A stretch of 64,000 nt of DNA from Lachnospiraceae bacterium (lineage in GTDB: Bacteria; Bacillota; Clostridia; Lachnospirales; Lachnospiraceae): contig JAAVYA010000051.1 of NCBI GenBank assembly GCA_022790855.1, forward strand, positions 101,951 through 165,950, in the 5' to 3' direction. Numbering within the stretch: position 1 is the stretch's first letter; each line of letters opens with the position of its first letter. Below are positions 46,121 to 55,945 of the stretch, in pieces. The position numbers were made by a program, and so were the translations under genes. Under the pieces are notes generated by a model, which had not been told where the DNA came from, made no database searches, and saw only the letters and a list, made by a program, of their open reading frames with translations.

Positions 46121-47069
46121 CTGCTCCCCCTTTCTGGCCTTCCTCCGCTTTTTCGGCAGATTCCAGATAATCTAGGTTCCTCTCATACACTGTGCTTAGG
46201 GAAAATTTTTCCCGATACGTGATGCTGGTATCCCCATTTACAGAAATCTGCACCTTATTGACATTGGAAAGCTCCACCAAGGAATTGACGATGGAGTAGA
46301 TCACAACGCCTTCCTCTATTTCATAATTTTGATTCAAAAAACCTTCGTCAAGATTCACAAAGCAAACGCCGTCCAATACGGAAACGCTCACCAGCTTCGT
46401 ACCGCTGGGAATGGCAGACATTCCTTCCGACCCGATGGGCCCCTTGATCAACTGCTCCATCACCAGCTTCTCCAGAGAAATATTACTGTTATAATGACGT
46501 TTCTGCGTCTCCTGAACGAGCCCTTTTCCGTTCTTATCCGCAAAATATAAGGTAATTGTCGCCGTCTGGATGGAATTGATCTGTTCCCCCGGATTTTCAA
46601 TGAAGCTCTCTGCCGTCATTAGTCCGATGGGCGTACCCCCCGCATCCATAAGGGGGCCGTCTCCCACATAAAACGAAATAAAATCCACATCCTCTGCCTG
46701 GATCAAGGTACGCACTACTGCCGCCCGGCACAGTACTTCGGACACCTGATCCATCTGATAGTATTCACTTCCAAAATTCAACTGAAGCTGCCCCTTGGAC
46801 AGAGACCAGGAAAGGATCTGGGCCTGTCCTCCCAATGGATTCCGGTAATCCACACTCTCAGGATTCTCCCCCAGTTTCCGGATCATGTCCTGAATCATTT
46901 CTTCACTGTCCTTCTGTTCAGGCTCATAGGCTACGGGCACCAGCTTCGTCTGCTCTTTATTCAAATAGAAAATACTGTACTGGGGCCTTTCATCTTTCTT
47001 TCTTCCACATCCTGCCATAAGCGCCAACAGCGTCAGCACAGAAAGAAAAGCGAATATCCGTAATTTCAT
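46113..47069 (-). CDS. GerMN-domain lipoprotein
   Basis: 318 residues. Signal peptide and lipobox LMAGC (Cys near 21). Two GerMN domains follow: residues about 35-150, and about 175-290 with TITLYFADKNGKGLV, EQLIKGPIGSEGMSAIPSG and CFVNLDEGFL. In spore formers GerM helps hold the engulfment zipper or channel; other members are cell-envelope lipoproteins beside two-component systems, as here. It lies 9 bases after the histidine kinase and overlaps comEC. Confidence 0.85.
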   Translation of the reverse strand: MKLRIFAFLSVLTLLALMAGCGRKKDERPQYSIFYLNKEQTKLVPVAYEPEQKDSEEMIQDMIRKLGENPESVDYRNPLGGQAQILSWSLSKGQLQLNFGSEYYQMDQVSEVLCRAAVVRTLIQAEDVDFISFYVGDGPLMDAGGTPIGLMTAESFIENPGEQINSIQTATITLYFADKNGKGLVQETQKRHYNSNISLEKLVMEQLIKGPIGSEGMSAIPSGTKLVSVSVLDGVCFVNLDEGFLNQNYEIEEGVVIYSIVNSLVELSNVNKVQISVNGDTSITYREKFSLSTVYERNLDYLESAEKAEEGQKGGAGG

Positions 47070-47078
47070 GAAGACCTC

Positions 47079-48497
47079 CTATGCAATGTAATTCAGCGGG
47101 ATACGCACGGTAAATATGGTGCCTTCTCCTACCTTGCTGTGAGCTTTAATAGCCCCCCGATGCATCAATATCGCGCTTCTTGTAATGGCCAGCCCCAGCC
47201 CGGTTCCTCCGATCTCCCGGGAGTGGGATTTATCCGCACGATAAAAACGCTCATAAATATGCTCCAGATCCTCTTCCGGAATTCCTATCCCGGAATCCTC
47301 CACCCGGACAAAAAAGTATTTATGATCCGCATTTAAGGATACATGCACCCAGCCCTCTTCTTTATTATATTTGATGGCATTCTCCACCAGATTCGTAAGG
47401 GCAAGGGTTAATTTTACTTCGTCGATCTCTGCCGTCACCGGACGGAAGCTTTCCATCACCAGCTCAATATTCTGCTTCTGGGCAATGGGCTTGACTCTTT
47501 TTAAAATAAGTTCCAATAGCTCGTTGATATTTACCGCCTCAATATTCAGATTTCCTGCGGATTTATCCATTTTAACCAGAGACAGCAGATCATTGATGAT
47601 CTTATTTTCCCGTTCGATCTCTTCCGCTATATCCGTCATAAATTCTTTATATAATTCCACCGGAACCTCCCCCTGGCCCAGGAGAGAATCTGCCAGCACC
47701 TTCATAGAGGTCAGAGGCGTCTTTAATTCATGAGAGACGTTGGAGACAAATTCCTGCCTGGACTGGTCAATGACCTGCATCCGCTTGATCATCTCATTGA
47801 ATGCCCGGGAAATAGCTTCTGTCTCCGTATAATCAGAAATGGATAAGGCTTCCTCTCCTTCTCCGGTCTGCACCTCGTCAATGGACTTGGGAATCCTGCC
47901 CAAGGGACGCACCAGCCGCTGGGAAAGCAGCATAGCCAGCGCCGCCGCCACAATCCCGCAGGCAACTACGATCACCAGAGCGTTATCCTTCAGATATTCG
48001 TAATTTGCCTCTATACTGTCCGTAGAAACGCTCACCAAAAGCACACCTAAGATTTCTTCCGTCTTACTGTCCGTCAATGGAATCGTCATTTCGATGTAAC
48101 GGTTCTGGGAATCGTATTTGGAAATCTCCTCCCCCTTAAAGCTTTTTACTACTTCTTCAGAAATAATCGCTTTTCCGGCGTCCAGGTTATAAGTATCCTT
48201 TACAATGACAAAATTACTGTTGATCAACAGCACCCGCCCGTCATAAATATTGGACAGCAGCTCCAACTGGGCGTTGATCACGTCCAGGGATGTATTATTT
48301 AAATAATCATATGTAACGATCTGGGTTCCCAGGATCTTAGCCTGGCTTAGAATATCAATCCTCCGGTTGGATACCGCCTTATTCTCATATGTCTTCAAAA
48401 TTCCTGCCCGAAAGGCCATACCCGGAAGGATGCCAATCAGCAGCATCCAAAAGAAAATCCGGAATTTTAAACTTTTATAAAACTTGAACTTTTTCAT
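47079..48497 (-). CDS. Membrane sensor histidine kinase
   Basis: 472 residues from the ATG at 48497 (GGGGATAAC upstream). A first membrane span is at about 15-35, an extracellular sensor domain at about 36-165 and a second span at about 170-190. A HAMP linker follows (RLVRPLGRIPKSIDEVQTGE), then the phospho-acceptor in SHELKTPLTSMKVLADSLL, and an ATPase domain with NLVENAIKYN, DSGIGIPEEDLEHIYERFYR and GGTGLGLAI. The pattern is close to WalK-type kinases but lacks a PAS domain. It starts 11 bases after its response regulator. Confidence 0.9.
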   Translation of the reverse strand: MKKFKFYKSLKFRIFFWMLLIGILPGMAFRAGILKTYENKAVSNRRIDILSQAKILGTQIVTYDYLNNTSLDVINAQLELLSNIYDGRVLLINSNFVIVKDTYNLDAGKAIISEEVVKSFKGEEISKYDSQNRYIEMTIPLTDSKTEEILGVLLVSVSTDSIEANYEYLKDNALVIVVACGIVAAALAMLLSQRLVRPLGRIPKSIDEVQTGEGEEALSISDYTETEAISRAFNEMIKRMQVIDQSRQEFVSNVSHELKTPLTSMKVLADSLLGQGEVPVELYKEFMTDIAEEIERENKIINDLLSLVKMDKSAGNLNIEAVNINELLELILKRVKPIAQKQNIELVMESFRPVTAEIDEVKLTLALTNLVENAIKYNKEEGWVHVSLNADHKYFFVRVEDSGIGIPEEDLEHIYERFYRADKSHSREIGGTGLGLAITRSAILMHRGAIKAHSKVGEGTIFTVRIPLNYIA

Positions 48498-48508
48498 GTT
48501 ATCCCCTG

Positions 48509-49198
48509 TCAGCCCTGATAATAATAACCAACACCCCATTTGGTGTGTACGTATTTCGGCTCGCTGGGGTTCGCTTCTATCTTCTCCCGCAGGCGGCGCA
48601 CATGGACGTCCACGGTCCGTACGTCTCCCGGATATTTATCTCCCCATACCAGCTTCAGCAAGCTCTCCCTGCTGTATACTTTATTGGGATTTGTAACCAA
48701 CAGCTCCAGCAGATCAAATTCCTTGGCCGTCAGGTTCACTTCTTTATCCATGATATACAGTCTCCGGCTGTCACAGTCCAGCTTCAGATCCCCGCTTTCT
48801 TTCACCCTGGAATTCTCCTTCTTGGGCTGCCTTGCGCTGGTTCTGCGCATAATGGCTTTGATACGGGCTTTTACTTCCAGGATATTAAAGGGCTTGGTTA
48901 TGTAATCGTCCGCCCCGTATTCCAATCCCAGAATCTTATCCATATCGTCTCCTTTGGCCGTCAGCATCACGATCGGCACCATGGAAAAATCACGAATCTG
49001 CTGGCACACTTCAAAGCCGTCCATTTTGGGCAGCATAATGTCCAAAAGAATCATGTCATAGTTATTTGCCGTAGCCAGACGCAGCGCTTCCTCTCCATCG
49101 TATGCACAGTCAACCTCCATGCCGTCCTGTTCCAGACTGAACCGGATTCCTTTTACGATTAACTTTTCATCATCGACTACAAGAACCTTCTTTGCCAT
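48509..49198 (-). CDS. OmpR-family response regulator
   Basis: 229 residues. The receiver domain has VVDDE (acidic pair), LLDIMLPKMDG with the phospho-Asp near 53, T in MLTAKGDD and the Lys of ITKPFN. The C-terminal winged helix has LTAKEFDLLELLVTNPNKVYSRESLL and RTVDVHVRRLREKIE. It forms a pair with the downstream kinase. It lies between the ComEA-like gene (9 bases upstream) and the kinase. Confidence 0.95.
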   Translation of the reverse strand: MAKKVLVVDDEKLIVKGIRFSLEQDGMEVDCAYDGEEALRLATANNYDMILLDIMLPKMDGFEVCQQIRDFSMVPIVMLTAKGDDMDKILGLEYGADDYITKPFNILEVKARIKAIMRRTSARQPKKENSRVKESGDLKLDCDSRRLYIMDKEVNLTAKEFDLLELLVTNPNKVYSRESLLKLVWGDKYPGDVRTVDVHVRRLREKIEANPSEPKYVHTKWGVGYYYQG

Positions 49199-49207
49199 TC
49201 CTTCACC

Positions 49208-49834
49208 TCAATCTACTTTGATACGATCCTTTATTTTGGAAAAAACTCCTTCTTTGATGCCCTCAATCTCCATGACATCCTCAATCTTGCCAAAAGCTCC
49301 ATGAGTCTTGCGATAGGCCAGGATGCCTTCCGCTTTGGCCTGGCCGATGCCTGGAAGCCCCATTAACTGCTCTAAGGACGCCGTATTCAAATTCACCCGG
49401 CCGTCTTCTTCCCTTGTATCCTGCGCCGCCATCTCCTCCTGCACCTCTCCCTGAGCATACACATAAATCATCTGCCCGTCCGAGAGGGGCTGCGCCTGGT
49501 TCAAAAGCCGCCCATCCGCCGCATCGGTCAGTCCTCCCGCCATGGCGACGGCTTCGAACACCCGGCTCCCCTGAGGAAGCTCATAGACCCCGGGATTATG
49601 CACGGCCCCGGACACTTGTACATAGAGCTGGGACGTTTGCGGTTTGCGGGGATCCTCATCCTCCACTCCTGCTTCCGTTCCCGTTGTTTCCAGGCCGTCT
49701 GCAGGCTGATCTGCCATTTCTTCCTGGGACTGCTCTATCCACACCTCATCCTGGTTCCCGCAGGACGGCAGCAGCAGACACAGGCAGCAAACCGCCCCTA
49801 TCCATAAGTTCTTCTTTTTTCTTCTATCCTTCAT
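49208..49834 (-). CDS. comEA: ComEA-like DNA-binding lipoprotein (SLBB + helix-hairpin-helix)
   Basis: 208 residues from the ATG at 49834 (AGGAA upstream; the frame is open 15 codons further without a site). The signal peptide ends in LLPSC, a lipobox, where classical ComEA has a transmembrane anchor. A SLBB domain (VQVSGAVHNPGVYELPQGS, residues about 75-135) precedes a double helix-hairpin-helix (VNLNTASLEQLMGLPGIGQA, about 145-205). It binds incoming double-stranded DNA outside the membrane for ComEC. First gene of the five-gene operon comEA, response regulator, kinase, GerMN, comEC. Confidence 0.88.
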   Translation of the reverse strand: MKDRRKKKNLWIGAVCCLCLLLPSCGNQDEVWIEQSQEEMADQPADGLETTGTEAGVEDEDPRKPQTSQLYVQVSGAVHNPGVYELPQGSRVFEAVAMAGGLTDAADGRLLNQAQPLSDGQMIYVYAQGEVQEEMAAQDTREEDGRVNLNTASLEQLMGLPGIGQAKAEGILAYRKTHGAFGKIEDVMEIEGIKEGVFSKIKDRIKVD

Positions 49835-49982
49835 CTTCCATTCCTTTCCGGAACAGAACGGATATAAAACCATCCTCATTGTAACGAAAAATTGTAATTA
49901 TTACAAGAGTATTTCAAAATTATTTTATTTCAATAATGTTTCGAAGTTACTGTCCACGCACAATGTAAGGATGTTGGGGACA

Positions 49983-50414
49983 TCATTCCCATTTAAAAAG
50001 TATAATTCCCCCGATGCACACTCCCATGCCCAAAAGCCTCCTCCATTCAAAGGGAACCTTCTCCACGCCGAACATCCCGAAGACCTCGATCAGATACGCG
50101 ATCAGAAGCTGGGACACCACGATCAGCATAACTGCCTGGGCCGGCCCTAAGGCTTCCATGCTCTTAATTACCGTATACGTAATAAATGCGCCGATGACTC
50201 CCCCCAACAGCATATATTTTGGCTCCACCTGCAATATGCCTCCAAAGCTTTTCCGGTCGCAGAAAAACCAGGCGACAATGCAAATGATAAATGCCGAAAA
50301 CTGCACCCAGCTATTGGATACCCACATACTGGTGCTTTTCGTCACCTGGGTGTTAAAAACCCCCTGTACGCTCATCAGCGCCCCGGAAAGCAGCGCAATA
50401 AAAATTCCAATCAT
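49983..50414 (-). CDS. Small DMT/YdcZ-like (DUF606) membrane transporter
   Basis: 143 residues, about five hydrophobic spans. IFIALLSGALMSVQGVFNTQ at the N-terminus and the YDCZ-like YMLLGGVIGAFITYTVIKSM then GPAQAVMLIVVSQLLIAYLI fit the half-size DMT family, which usually works as a dimer. Substrate unknown. GGAGG seven bases before the ATG at 50414 fixes the start; the frame is open 19 codons further upstream. Confidence 0.75.
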   Translation of the reverse strand: MIGIFIALLSGALMSVQGVFNTQVTKSTSMWVSNSWVQFSAFIICIVAWFFCDRKSFGGILQVEPKYMLLGGVIGAFITYTVIKSMEALGPAQAVMLIVVSQLLIAYLIEVFGMFGVEKVPFEWRRLLGMGVCIGGIILFKWE

Positions 50415-50630
50415 GTTCTTCCTCCTGATTTTTGATGAGGCAGTCCGCCCATATGCAAACCGCTGTATCATTTTTCATAGGATTTCCCATAATTGGAATT
50501 TTTATTCTTATGATTTTTTCATATTGGTGCGATGAAAATAACTAACTGGAACAGCAAACGTTTCTACAGTGCTTTAACAAAGAGTCCCTTATCATTCATA
50601 ACATTTAACGACACATCCATATTCCGTTCG

Positions 50631-50960
50631 TTACAAAATTCCCGCCTTTTTCAAATAACCCACGCCGTCATAGCAGCCGCGGAAGTAAACCGCCTGCTGC
50701 TCCATATCTGTGAGCCTGCTTTTCATCTCCATCACCTCAATGAGGGCCGCACATTCTTCCTTGGTCAGTTCACTTTCCGTCTCACTGTCGAATACGCCTA
50801 ATACCTTGGGATATTTCTCATAGATTCCCTCAATCTTCGTTTGCAGGGCTCTGTATTCCTTATCTTCCTTTGACAGCTTAGCTGTGACAGAACTTAAATA
50901 CTCATAAAAGATACTATCGTGGACGTCTACAAACGTTTCAAATCTAAATGTGTCAGACAT
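50631..50960 (-). CDS. Small helical protein coupled to argD, unrecognised
   Basis: 109 residues from the ATG at 50960, rich in Glu, Lys and helix formers, with no membrane span. I do not recognise the family. The start overlaps the argD stop by 8 bases (ATGTCTGA) and GAGGTGAGG precedes it, so it is translationally coupled to argD as the last gene of the arginine operon. It has only one Cys, and CYDGVGYLKKAGIL at the end. A regulatory or accessory role in arginine synthesis is possible but unsupported. Confidence 0.75.
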   Translation of the reverse strand: MSDTFRFETFVDVHDSIFYEYLSSVTAKLSKEDKEYRALQTKIEGIYEKYPKVLGVFDSETESELTKEECAALIEVMEMKSRLTDMEQQAVYFRGCYDGVGYLKKAGIL

Positions 50961-52173
50961 TTTCCTCACCTCTGATTTTTCTTAAATTCAATGCAGCCCT
51001 TAACTTTACTGCCATCTCATCCACATGCTTTTTTTCAATAATCAAAGGGGGCAGCATACGAAGCACGTTCCCTCCTGCGGTAATCACCAAAAGGCCCTGC
51101 TCCTGAGCCGCTTTCACCACGTCACCCACAGGGATGTCCAGAACCAGTCCCTGCATCAGCCCAAGGCCCCGGCGTCCTTTGATACAGTCAAATTCCTCTG
51201 CCATCTCTTCCAAGGTCTTCTCCAAATAAACGCCCATCTCCCTGGCATGTTCCGGGATATGGTCCCGCTCAAAAATAGAAAATACCTTATCCACCGCTGC
51301 GCCTACCAAGGGATTGCCTCCATAGGTGCTCCCATGATCCCCAGGCACAAGGGATTTCTCCGCCACACGTTCCGTCAGGAAAAACGCCCCGACGGGTACG
51401 CCTCCTCCGATGGCCTTAGCACAGGCCATAATATCCGGCTTCACACCGTAATGCTGCCATGCGAACATCTGTCCGCACCTTCCCATGCCGCATTGAATTT
51501 CATCCAGGATCAGCAGTATATCATGCTCTTGGCACAATTCCTTGATCCCCTGCAAAAACTCCGGCTCTGCGGGATAGATTCCCCCTTCCCCCTGTACGGT
51601 CTCCAAAAGAATGGCGCAAGTAGTCTCGTCTATCTGATTTTTTACGGAATCCAAGTCATTAAAGGCCGCAAACCGCACTCCGGGCATCAAAGGCTCAAAA
51701 GCTTCCTGATAACGGGGATTTCCGGTGACAGACAGCGCCCCTATGGTTCTTCCGTGAAAGGAATTCTCCATGGCAATGATGGTATGGTCCGTATGCCCGT
51801 CCCTGACATAGGCATACTTTCTGGCTGCCTTGACGGCTCCTTCGATGGCCTCCGTTCCGCTGTTTGTGAAAAAAACACGCTCCATCCCCGAAGCTTTTAC
51901 CGCCCATTCCGCCGCTCTGATCACAGGCATATTGTAAAACAAATTAGAGGTATGCATAAGAAGATCCACCTGCTTTTTTACGGCAGCGTTCAATTCCTGA
52001 TTCCCATAGCCCAAGGCTTGTACTCCAATTCCAGATGCAAAATCAAGGTACTGTTTACCCTGGGTATCGTAGAGATAGACGCCCTCTCCTTTTTCCAGAA
52101 TGATAGGATACCGGTTGTAAGTATGCAAGAGGCAGCGATCCGCCAAATTCATCAATTCCTGGTTAGCCTTCAT
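50953..52173 (-). CDS. argD: Acetylornithine aminotransferase
   Basis: 406 residues, class III PLP aminotransferase. [21 protein letters not shown], then [36 protein letters not shown] and [15 protein letters not shown] with the PLP Lys are all present. It makes N-acetylornithine from N-acetylglutamate semialdehyde using glutamate. The start overlaps the argB end by 11 bases. Confidence 0.95.
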   Translation of the reverse strand: MKANQELMNLADRCLLHTYNRYPIILEKGEGVYLYDTQGKQYLDFASGIGVQALGYGNQELNAAVKKQVDLLMHTSNLFYNMPVIRAAEWAVKASGMERVFFTNSGTEAIEGAVKAARKYAYVRDGHTDHTIIAMENSFHGRTIGALSVTGNPRYQEAFEPLMPGVRFAAFNDLDSVKNQIDETTCAILLETVQGEGGIYPAEPEFLQGIKELCQEHDILLILDEIQCGMGRCGQMFAWQHYGVKPDIMACAKAIGGGVPVGAFFLTERVAEKSLVPGDHGSTYGGNPLVGAAVDKVFSIFERDHIPEHAREMGVYLEKTLEEMAEEFDCIKGRRGLGLMQGLVLDIPVGDVVKAAQEQGLLVITAGGNVLRMLPPLIIEKKHVDEMAVKLRAALNLRKIRGEENV

Positions 52174-53062
52174 AAAAACGCTCCTCCCCGTCTCCTAAAA
52201 TAGCCGTGCCGATTCCACGGTTTGTAAAAATTTCCAGCAGCAGGCAATGGGCAATCCGCCCGTCTAGAATATGTACCCTGGAGACGCCGTTTTCAATGGC
52301 GTCAATGCAATTATTCAGCTTAGGCAGCATTCCGCCGCCGATATTGCCTGCCGAAAGCAGTTCCCTGGCATGGGAGACTGTCAGCTCGGAAATCAGACTC
52401 CCTGGATCTTTGGGGTCTTTGTATACCCCCTCGATATCCGTCAAAAACGCCAGCTTCTCTGCTTTTACGGCCCGGGCAATGGCGCAGGCCGCATCGTCGG
52501 CATTGATATTATAGGTGTCAAAATGATCATCCAGGCCCACAGGACATACAATCGGAAGAAAATCTTTTTCCAGCATATCGTACAAAATCTTTGGATTCAC
52601 TTCTGTAATCTCTCCCACATAGCCGATATCCTGGCCCTGGGAATATTTTTTCTCCACCTTCAAAAGACCGCCGTCCTTGCCACTGATACCTACGGCCAGT
52701 ACTCCCAGCTCCTGCACCATCTGCACCAGGGATTTATTCACCCTGCCCAGCACCATTTCCGCAATCTCCATGGTATCTGCATCGGTTTTCCGAAGCCCGT
52801 TGACAAATTCCGGCTCCATGCCGCTTTTCTCCACCCACCGGCTGATTTCCTTCCCGCCTCCGTGAACGATGATCGGCTTAAATCCCACCAGCTTTAACAG
52901 CGTCACATCCTGGATTACATGGCGCTTTAACTCTTCATCCACCATAGCGCTGCCGCCGTATTTAACTACGATAATCTTCCGGTTGAACCGTTGAATATAA
53001 GGAAGGGCTTCAATCAATACCTCTGCTTTTTTCAGCACGTCCTTCATATAATTCTCTTCCAT
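52163..53062 (-). CDS. argB: Acetylglutamate kinase
   Basis: 299 residues. [20 protein letters not shown] near the N-terminus, [14 protein letters not shown], and [20 protein letters not shown] are typical of the amino acid kinase fold. The N-terminal helix before the kinase core is the part that, in arginine-sensitive hexameric enzymes, mediates feedback inhibition. GGAG precedes the ATG at 53062 by seven bases. Between argJ and argD in the operon. Confidence 0.95.
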   Translation of the reverse strand: MEENYMKDVLKKAEVLIEALPYIQRFNRKIIVVKYGGSAMVDEELKRHVIQDVTLLKLVGFKPIIVHGGGKEISRWVEKSGMEPEFVNGLRKTDADTMEIAEMVLGRVNKSLVQMVQELGVLAVGISGKDGGLLKVEKKYSQGQDIGYVGEITEVNPKILYDMLEKDFLPIVCPVGLDDHFDTYNINADDAACAIARAVKAEKLAFLTDIEGVYKDPKDPGSLISELTVSHARELLSAGNIGGGMLPKLNNCIDAIENGVSRVHILDGRIAHCLLLEIFTNRGIGTAILGDGEERFYEG

Positions 53063-53074
53063 GGCACACTCCTT

Positions 53075-54298
53075 TTAAGAACGGTAATCCGCGTTAATTT
53101 TTACATAATCGTAGGTCAAGTCGCATCCCCAGGCCGTGGCGGAGCGCTCTCCCATTTTCATATCTACCAGAACGGTCACTTCCGGATCCGATAAAATCCT
53201 GGTGGCTTCCTCTTCGCTGTAATCTGTCGCCACGCCGTCTTTGTAAATCTGGATCTGCCCGGATTTACTCTGGAAAAACAGCTCGATGGCCTCCGGATCA
53301 AAGGAGACGCCGGAATAACCCAGAGCGCACAAAATCCGCCCCCAGTTGGCGTCATGGCCGTAAATAGCCGCTTTGGTGAGAGAGGAGCAAATGACAGATT
53401 TTGCCAGTATTCTTGCATGTTCCTTCGTATCTGCATGAATGACCTTCGTTTCAAACAGCGCCGTGGCTCCTTCGCCGTCTCCGGCCATTTTTTTTGCCAA
53501 GGTCTCATTGACAGCATGAAGGGCTTTTACAAATTGATTGTAATTTTCGTCTTTCTCTGTAATTTTGGGGTTCTCGGCCATGCCGTTGGCCAAAATCAGC
53601 AACGTATCGTTGGTGGAGGTATCTCCGTCTACCGATACCATATTAAAAGTATCCTTCACATCCTCCTTCAGAGCTTCCGCTAAAAGCTCCTTGGAGATCG
53701 CCAGGTCTGTGGTCAAAAACCCCAGCATGGTACACATATTGGGATGGATCATGCCGGAGCCTTTACACATTCCCCCTAATGTTACGGTTTTTCCCTCTAT
53801 TTCAAAGGTAACTGCCGCTTCTTTTTCTCTGGTATCCGTGGTCATAATGGCGCAGGCGGCCTTGTGGCCTGCTTCTAAGGTATCTGAAAGCAAAGGCGCC
53901 ATCTGCTCCACTCCTGCTGCAATCCGTTCCATGGGAAGCTGCATCCCGATCACTCCGGTGGAAGCCACCAGCACCTGGCTTGCCGGGGTCTCAAGAAGAC
54001 GCTCCACACATTCTGCCGTCTCATGACAGTACCTCATACCTTCCTGCCCGGTACAAGCGTTGGCGATGCCTGCATTTACCACGACGGCCCGGGCATACGT
54101 CTCTTCCGTCACCACTTTTTTATCCCATTGCACCGGAGCCGCTTTTACCACATTCGACGTAAATGTGCCTGCCGATACGGCGGGAACCTGGCTGATCAGC
54201 AGAGCCATATCCGGCCGGCCCTGATATTTAATGCCTGCGGCTGTTGCAGCAGCCAAAAAGCCCTTAGGGGCTGTTACGCCTCCCTTAATTACTTCCAT
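53075..54298 (-). CDS. argJ: Bifunctional ornithine acetyltransferase/N-acetylglutamate synthase
   Basis: 407 residues. The self-cleavage site is visible in GMIHPNMCTMLGFLTTDLAI: the Thr after MLGFL becomes the N-terminal nucleophile of the beta chain. It recycles the acetyl group from acetylornithine to glutamate and, in the bifunctional form, can also use acetyl-CoA. Its presence means the GNAT gene upstream is not needed as an argA. Same operon, 12 bases upstream of argB. Confidence 0.95.
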   Translation of the reverse strand: MEVIKGGVTAPKGFLAAATAAGIKYQGRPDMALLISQVPAVSAGTFTSNVVKAAPVQWDKKVVTEETYARAVVVNAGIANACTGQEGMRYCHETAECVERLLETPASQVLVASTGVIGMQLPMERIAAGVEQMAPLLSDTLEAGHKAACAIMTTDTREKEAAVTFEIEGKTVTLGGMCKGSGMIHPNMCTMLGFLTTDLAISKELLAEALKEDVKDTFNMVSVDGDTSTNDTLLILANGMAENPKITEKDENYNQFVKALHAVNETLAKKMAGDGEGATALFETKVIHADTKEHARILAKSVICSSLTKAAIYGHDANWGRILCALGYSGVSFDPEAIELFFQSKSGQIQIYKDGVATDYSEEEATRILSDPEVTVLVDMKMGERSATAWGCDLTYDYVKINADYRS

Positions 54299-54313
54299 AA
54301 AAGCCTCCTTTTT

Positions 54314-54757
54314 CTATTGAAACGTCGTAATATTCTCTTCATTCAGCACAAAATCATAATAATTCAAATCTTTCCGCTGCGTCCACCCCACCTGCTGCCA
54401 AAAACAATTTCCAACCTCATTGGAACGAAATGCAATCAAATTTACCTTGGAAATATGCTCCGCCCGCAGCGCTTCCATGGCCGCCACAGCCATGCGCTTT
54501 CCAATCCCGTGCTTGCGGAATGCTTCCTTCACACACACATGATAAAAACAGCCCCGCCTGCCGTCATGGCCGCATAGAATTGCACCGATGATCTCTCCCT
54601 GCTCCTGGGCCACAATACTGGTAGAAGGATTGCGGAGAAGAAACCGCTGGATGCCCTCCCGGGAATCATCCACGCTTCGGAGGCCAAAGCCTTTGATGGT
54701 CTTCCACAAGGCATAGACCTGATCGTAATCCTCCGCTTTCATTGCACGAATCTCCAT
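54314..54757 (-). CDS. GNAT-family N-acetyltransferase in the arginine operon
   Basis: 147 residues. The acetyl-CoA loop is visible in HVCVKEAFRKHGIGKRMAVAAM and the C-terminal FRSNEVGNCFWQQVGWTQ. It sits between argC and argJ with short gaps (9 and 15 bases). A role as a short-type N-acetylglutamate synthase is possible, but ArgJ can supply the same product and the sequence also fits a generic or protein-modifying GNAT. Confidence 0.8.
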   Translation of the reverse strand: MEIRAMKAEDYDQVYALWKTIKGFGLRSVDDSREGIQRFLLRNPSTSIVAQEQGEIIGAILCGHDGRRGCFYHVCVKEAFRKHGIGKRMAVAAMEALRAEHISKVNLIAFRSNEVGNCFWQQVGWTQRKDLNYYDFVLNEENITTFQ

Positions 54758-54766
54758 AACAGCCTC

Positions 54767-55807
54767 CTAAGGGAACATGGGAACCAGGGACAACCCCAGA
54801 TCCTCCGGCAGTCCAAACATCAGGTTCATATTCTGTACGGCCTGCCCGGCCGCCCCTTTTACCAGATTATCCATAGCCCCCATCATAATCACCCGGTTGG
54901 TGCGGGAATCACATACTGCATTGACGTCCACGTAATTGCTGCCCTCCACCCATTTGGTCTGGGGGCAGACGCCTTCTGGCAGCAGCCGCAGGAACCGCTC
55001 CTTCTCATACTCTTTTTCATAGGCGCTGCGAACCTGCTCTGTCGTCACTCCCTCTTTTAAGGAAGCATATGCCGTAATTAAGATTCCCCGGTTCATGGGA
55101 ACCAGATGTGGGGTAAAATTCAGCGTAACCTTTTCACCCGCCGCAATCCCAAGCTGTTCTTCCATCTCCGGGGTATGACGGTGGGAGGCCACTCCGTAAG
55201 CTTTGATATTCTCATTTACTTCACAGAACAGATTGTCCGTTTTAGCTCCTCTTCCCGCGCCGGAAGTCCCAGACTTGGCATCAATGATCAAGGTGGACAG
55301 ATCGATATATCCCCGAGCCGCCAAAGGATAGATACTGAGGAAAGAACAAGTAGGATAGCATCCTGGGTTGGCCACCAGGCGGGCCTCCTTGATCTGCTCC
55401 CGGTTTCGTTCGCACAGACCGTATACGGCTTCCGGAATCAACTGAGGACTTTTATGTTTGATCTGATACCACGCTTCATAGATATCCACATCCTTGATTC
55501 GGTAGTCTGCGCTTAAATCAATGACTTTCGTTTTACTTAAAATATTCTCATTCAAAATCCCAGCTAAATATCCCTGGGGCGTAGCAGTGAAAATCACGTC
55601 CGCCTCTTCTGCCAGAGCCTCCAGGTCATCCTCCCGGCAAACGTCTTCCACCAAGCGGAACATATTTTGATAAACGTCGGCGTACTTTTGTTCAATATAA
55701 CTTTTGGAGCCGTACCACACCACCTCTACCTCAGGATGCCCCAGCAAAATGCGCACCAGCTCTCCTCCGGCGTAGCCGGTTGCTCCGATAATTCCTGCTT
55801 TTATCAT
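54767..55807 (-). CDS. argC: N-acetyl-gamma-glutamyl-phosphate reductase
   Basis: 346 residues. KAGIIGATGYAGGELVRILL is the NADPH loop and ANPGCYPTCSFLSIYPLAA contains the catalytic Cys; SHRHTPEMEEQLG holds the conserved His. It reduces the acylphosphate made by ArgB. First gene of the operon argC-GNAT-argJ-argB-argD-small protein; its leader contains two tandem palindromic repeats. Confidence 0.95.
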   Translation of the reverse strand: MIKAGIIGATGYAGGELVRILLGHPEVEVVWYGSKSYIEQKYADVYQNMFRLVEDVCREDDLEALAEEADVIFTATPQGYLAGILNENILSKTKVIDLSADYRIKDVDIYEAWYQIKHKSPQLIPEAVYGLCERNREQIKEARLVANPGCYPTCSFLSIYPLAARGYIDLSTLIIDAKSGTSGAGRGAKTDNLFCEVNENIKAYGVASHRHTPEMEEQLGIAAGEKVTLNFTPHLVPMNRGILITAYASLKEGVTTEQVRSAYEKEYEKERFLRLLPEGVCPQTKWVEGSNYVDVNAVCDSRTNRVIMMGAMDNLVKGAAGQAVQNMNLMFGLPEDLGLSLVPMFP

Positions 55808-55831
55808 AGTCTCACTCTCTTTTCTTTTGGT

Positions 55832-55937
55832 TATACCTTAATTGCCCGCCTGAAAGGCGTGGCATACGGGGTGCCCTTTGGGTATACCTTAATTGCCCGC
55901 CTGAAAGGCGTGGCATACGGGGTGCCCTTTGGGTATA
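55832..55937 (-). repeat. Two tandem 51-bp palindromic repeats in the argC leader
   Basis: Copies at 55832-55882 and 55883-55933 are essentially identical, with period 51, and a partial TATA continues. Read in the direction of argC transcription each is TATACCCAAAGGGCAC, CCCGTATGCCACGCC, TTTC, AGGCGGGCAATTAAGG. The core hairpin is GCC-A-CGCCT/AGGCG-GGC. A third copy lies at 31711-31764 in the lysR leader, same orientation relative to transcription. Confidence 0.9.
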
Positions 55938-55945
55938 CTTGCATA

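Noticed and set aside
51025..52203. 392-codon plus-strand frame over argD
   Set aside because: Antisense to a clear argD; no recognisable protein and no promoter or ribosome site.
55832..55937. CRISPR array
   Set aside because: Only two adjacent copies without spacers and an internally palindromic 51-base unit; there are no cas genes. No CRISPR array is seen anywhere in the window.
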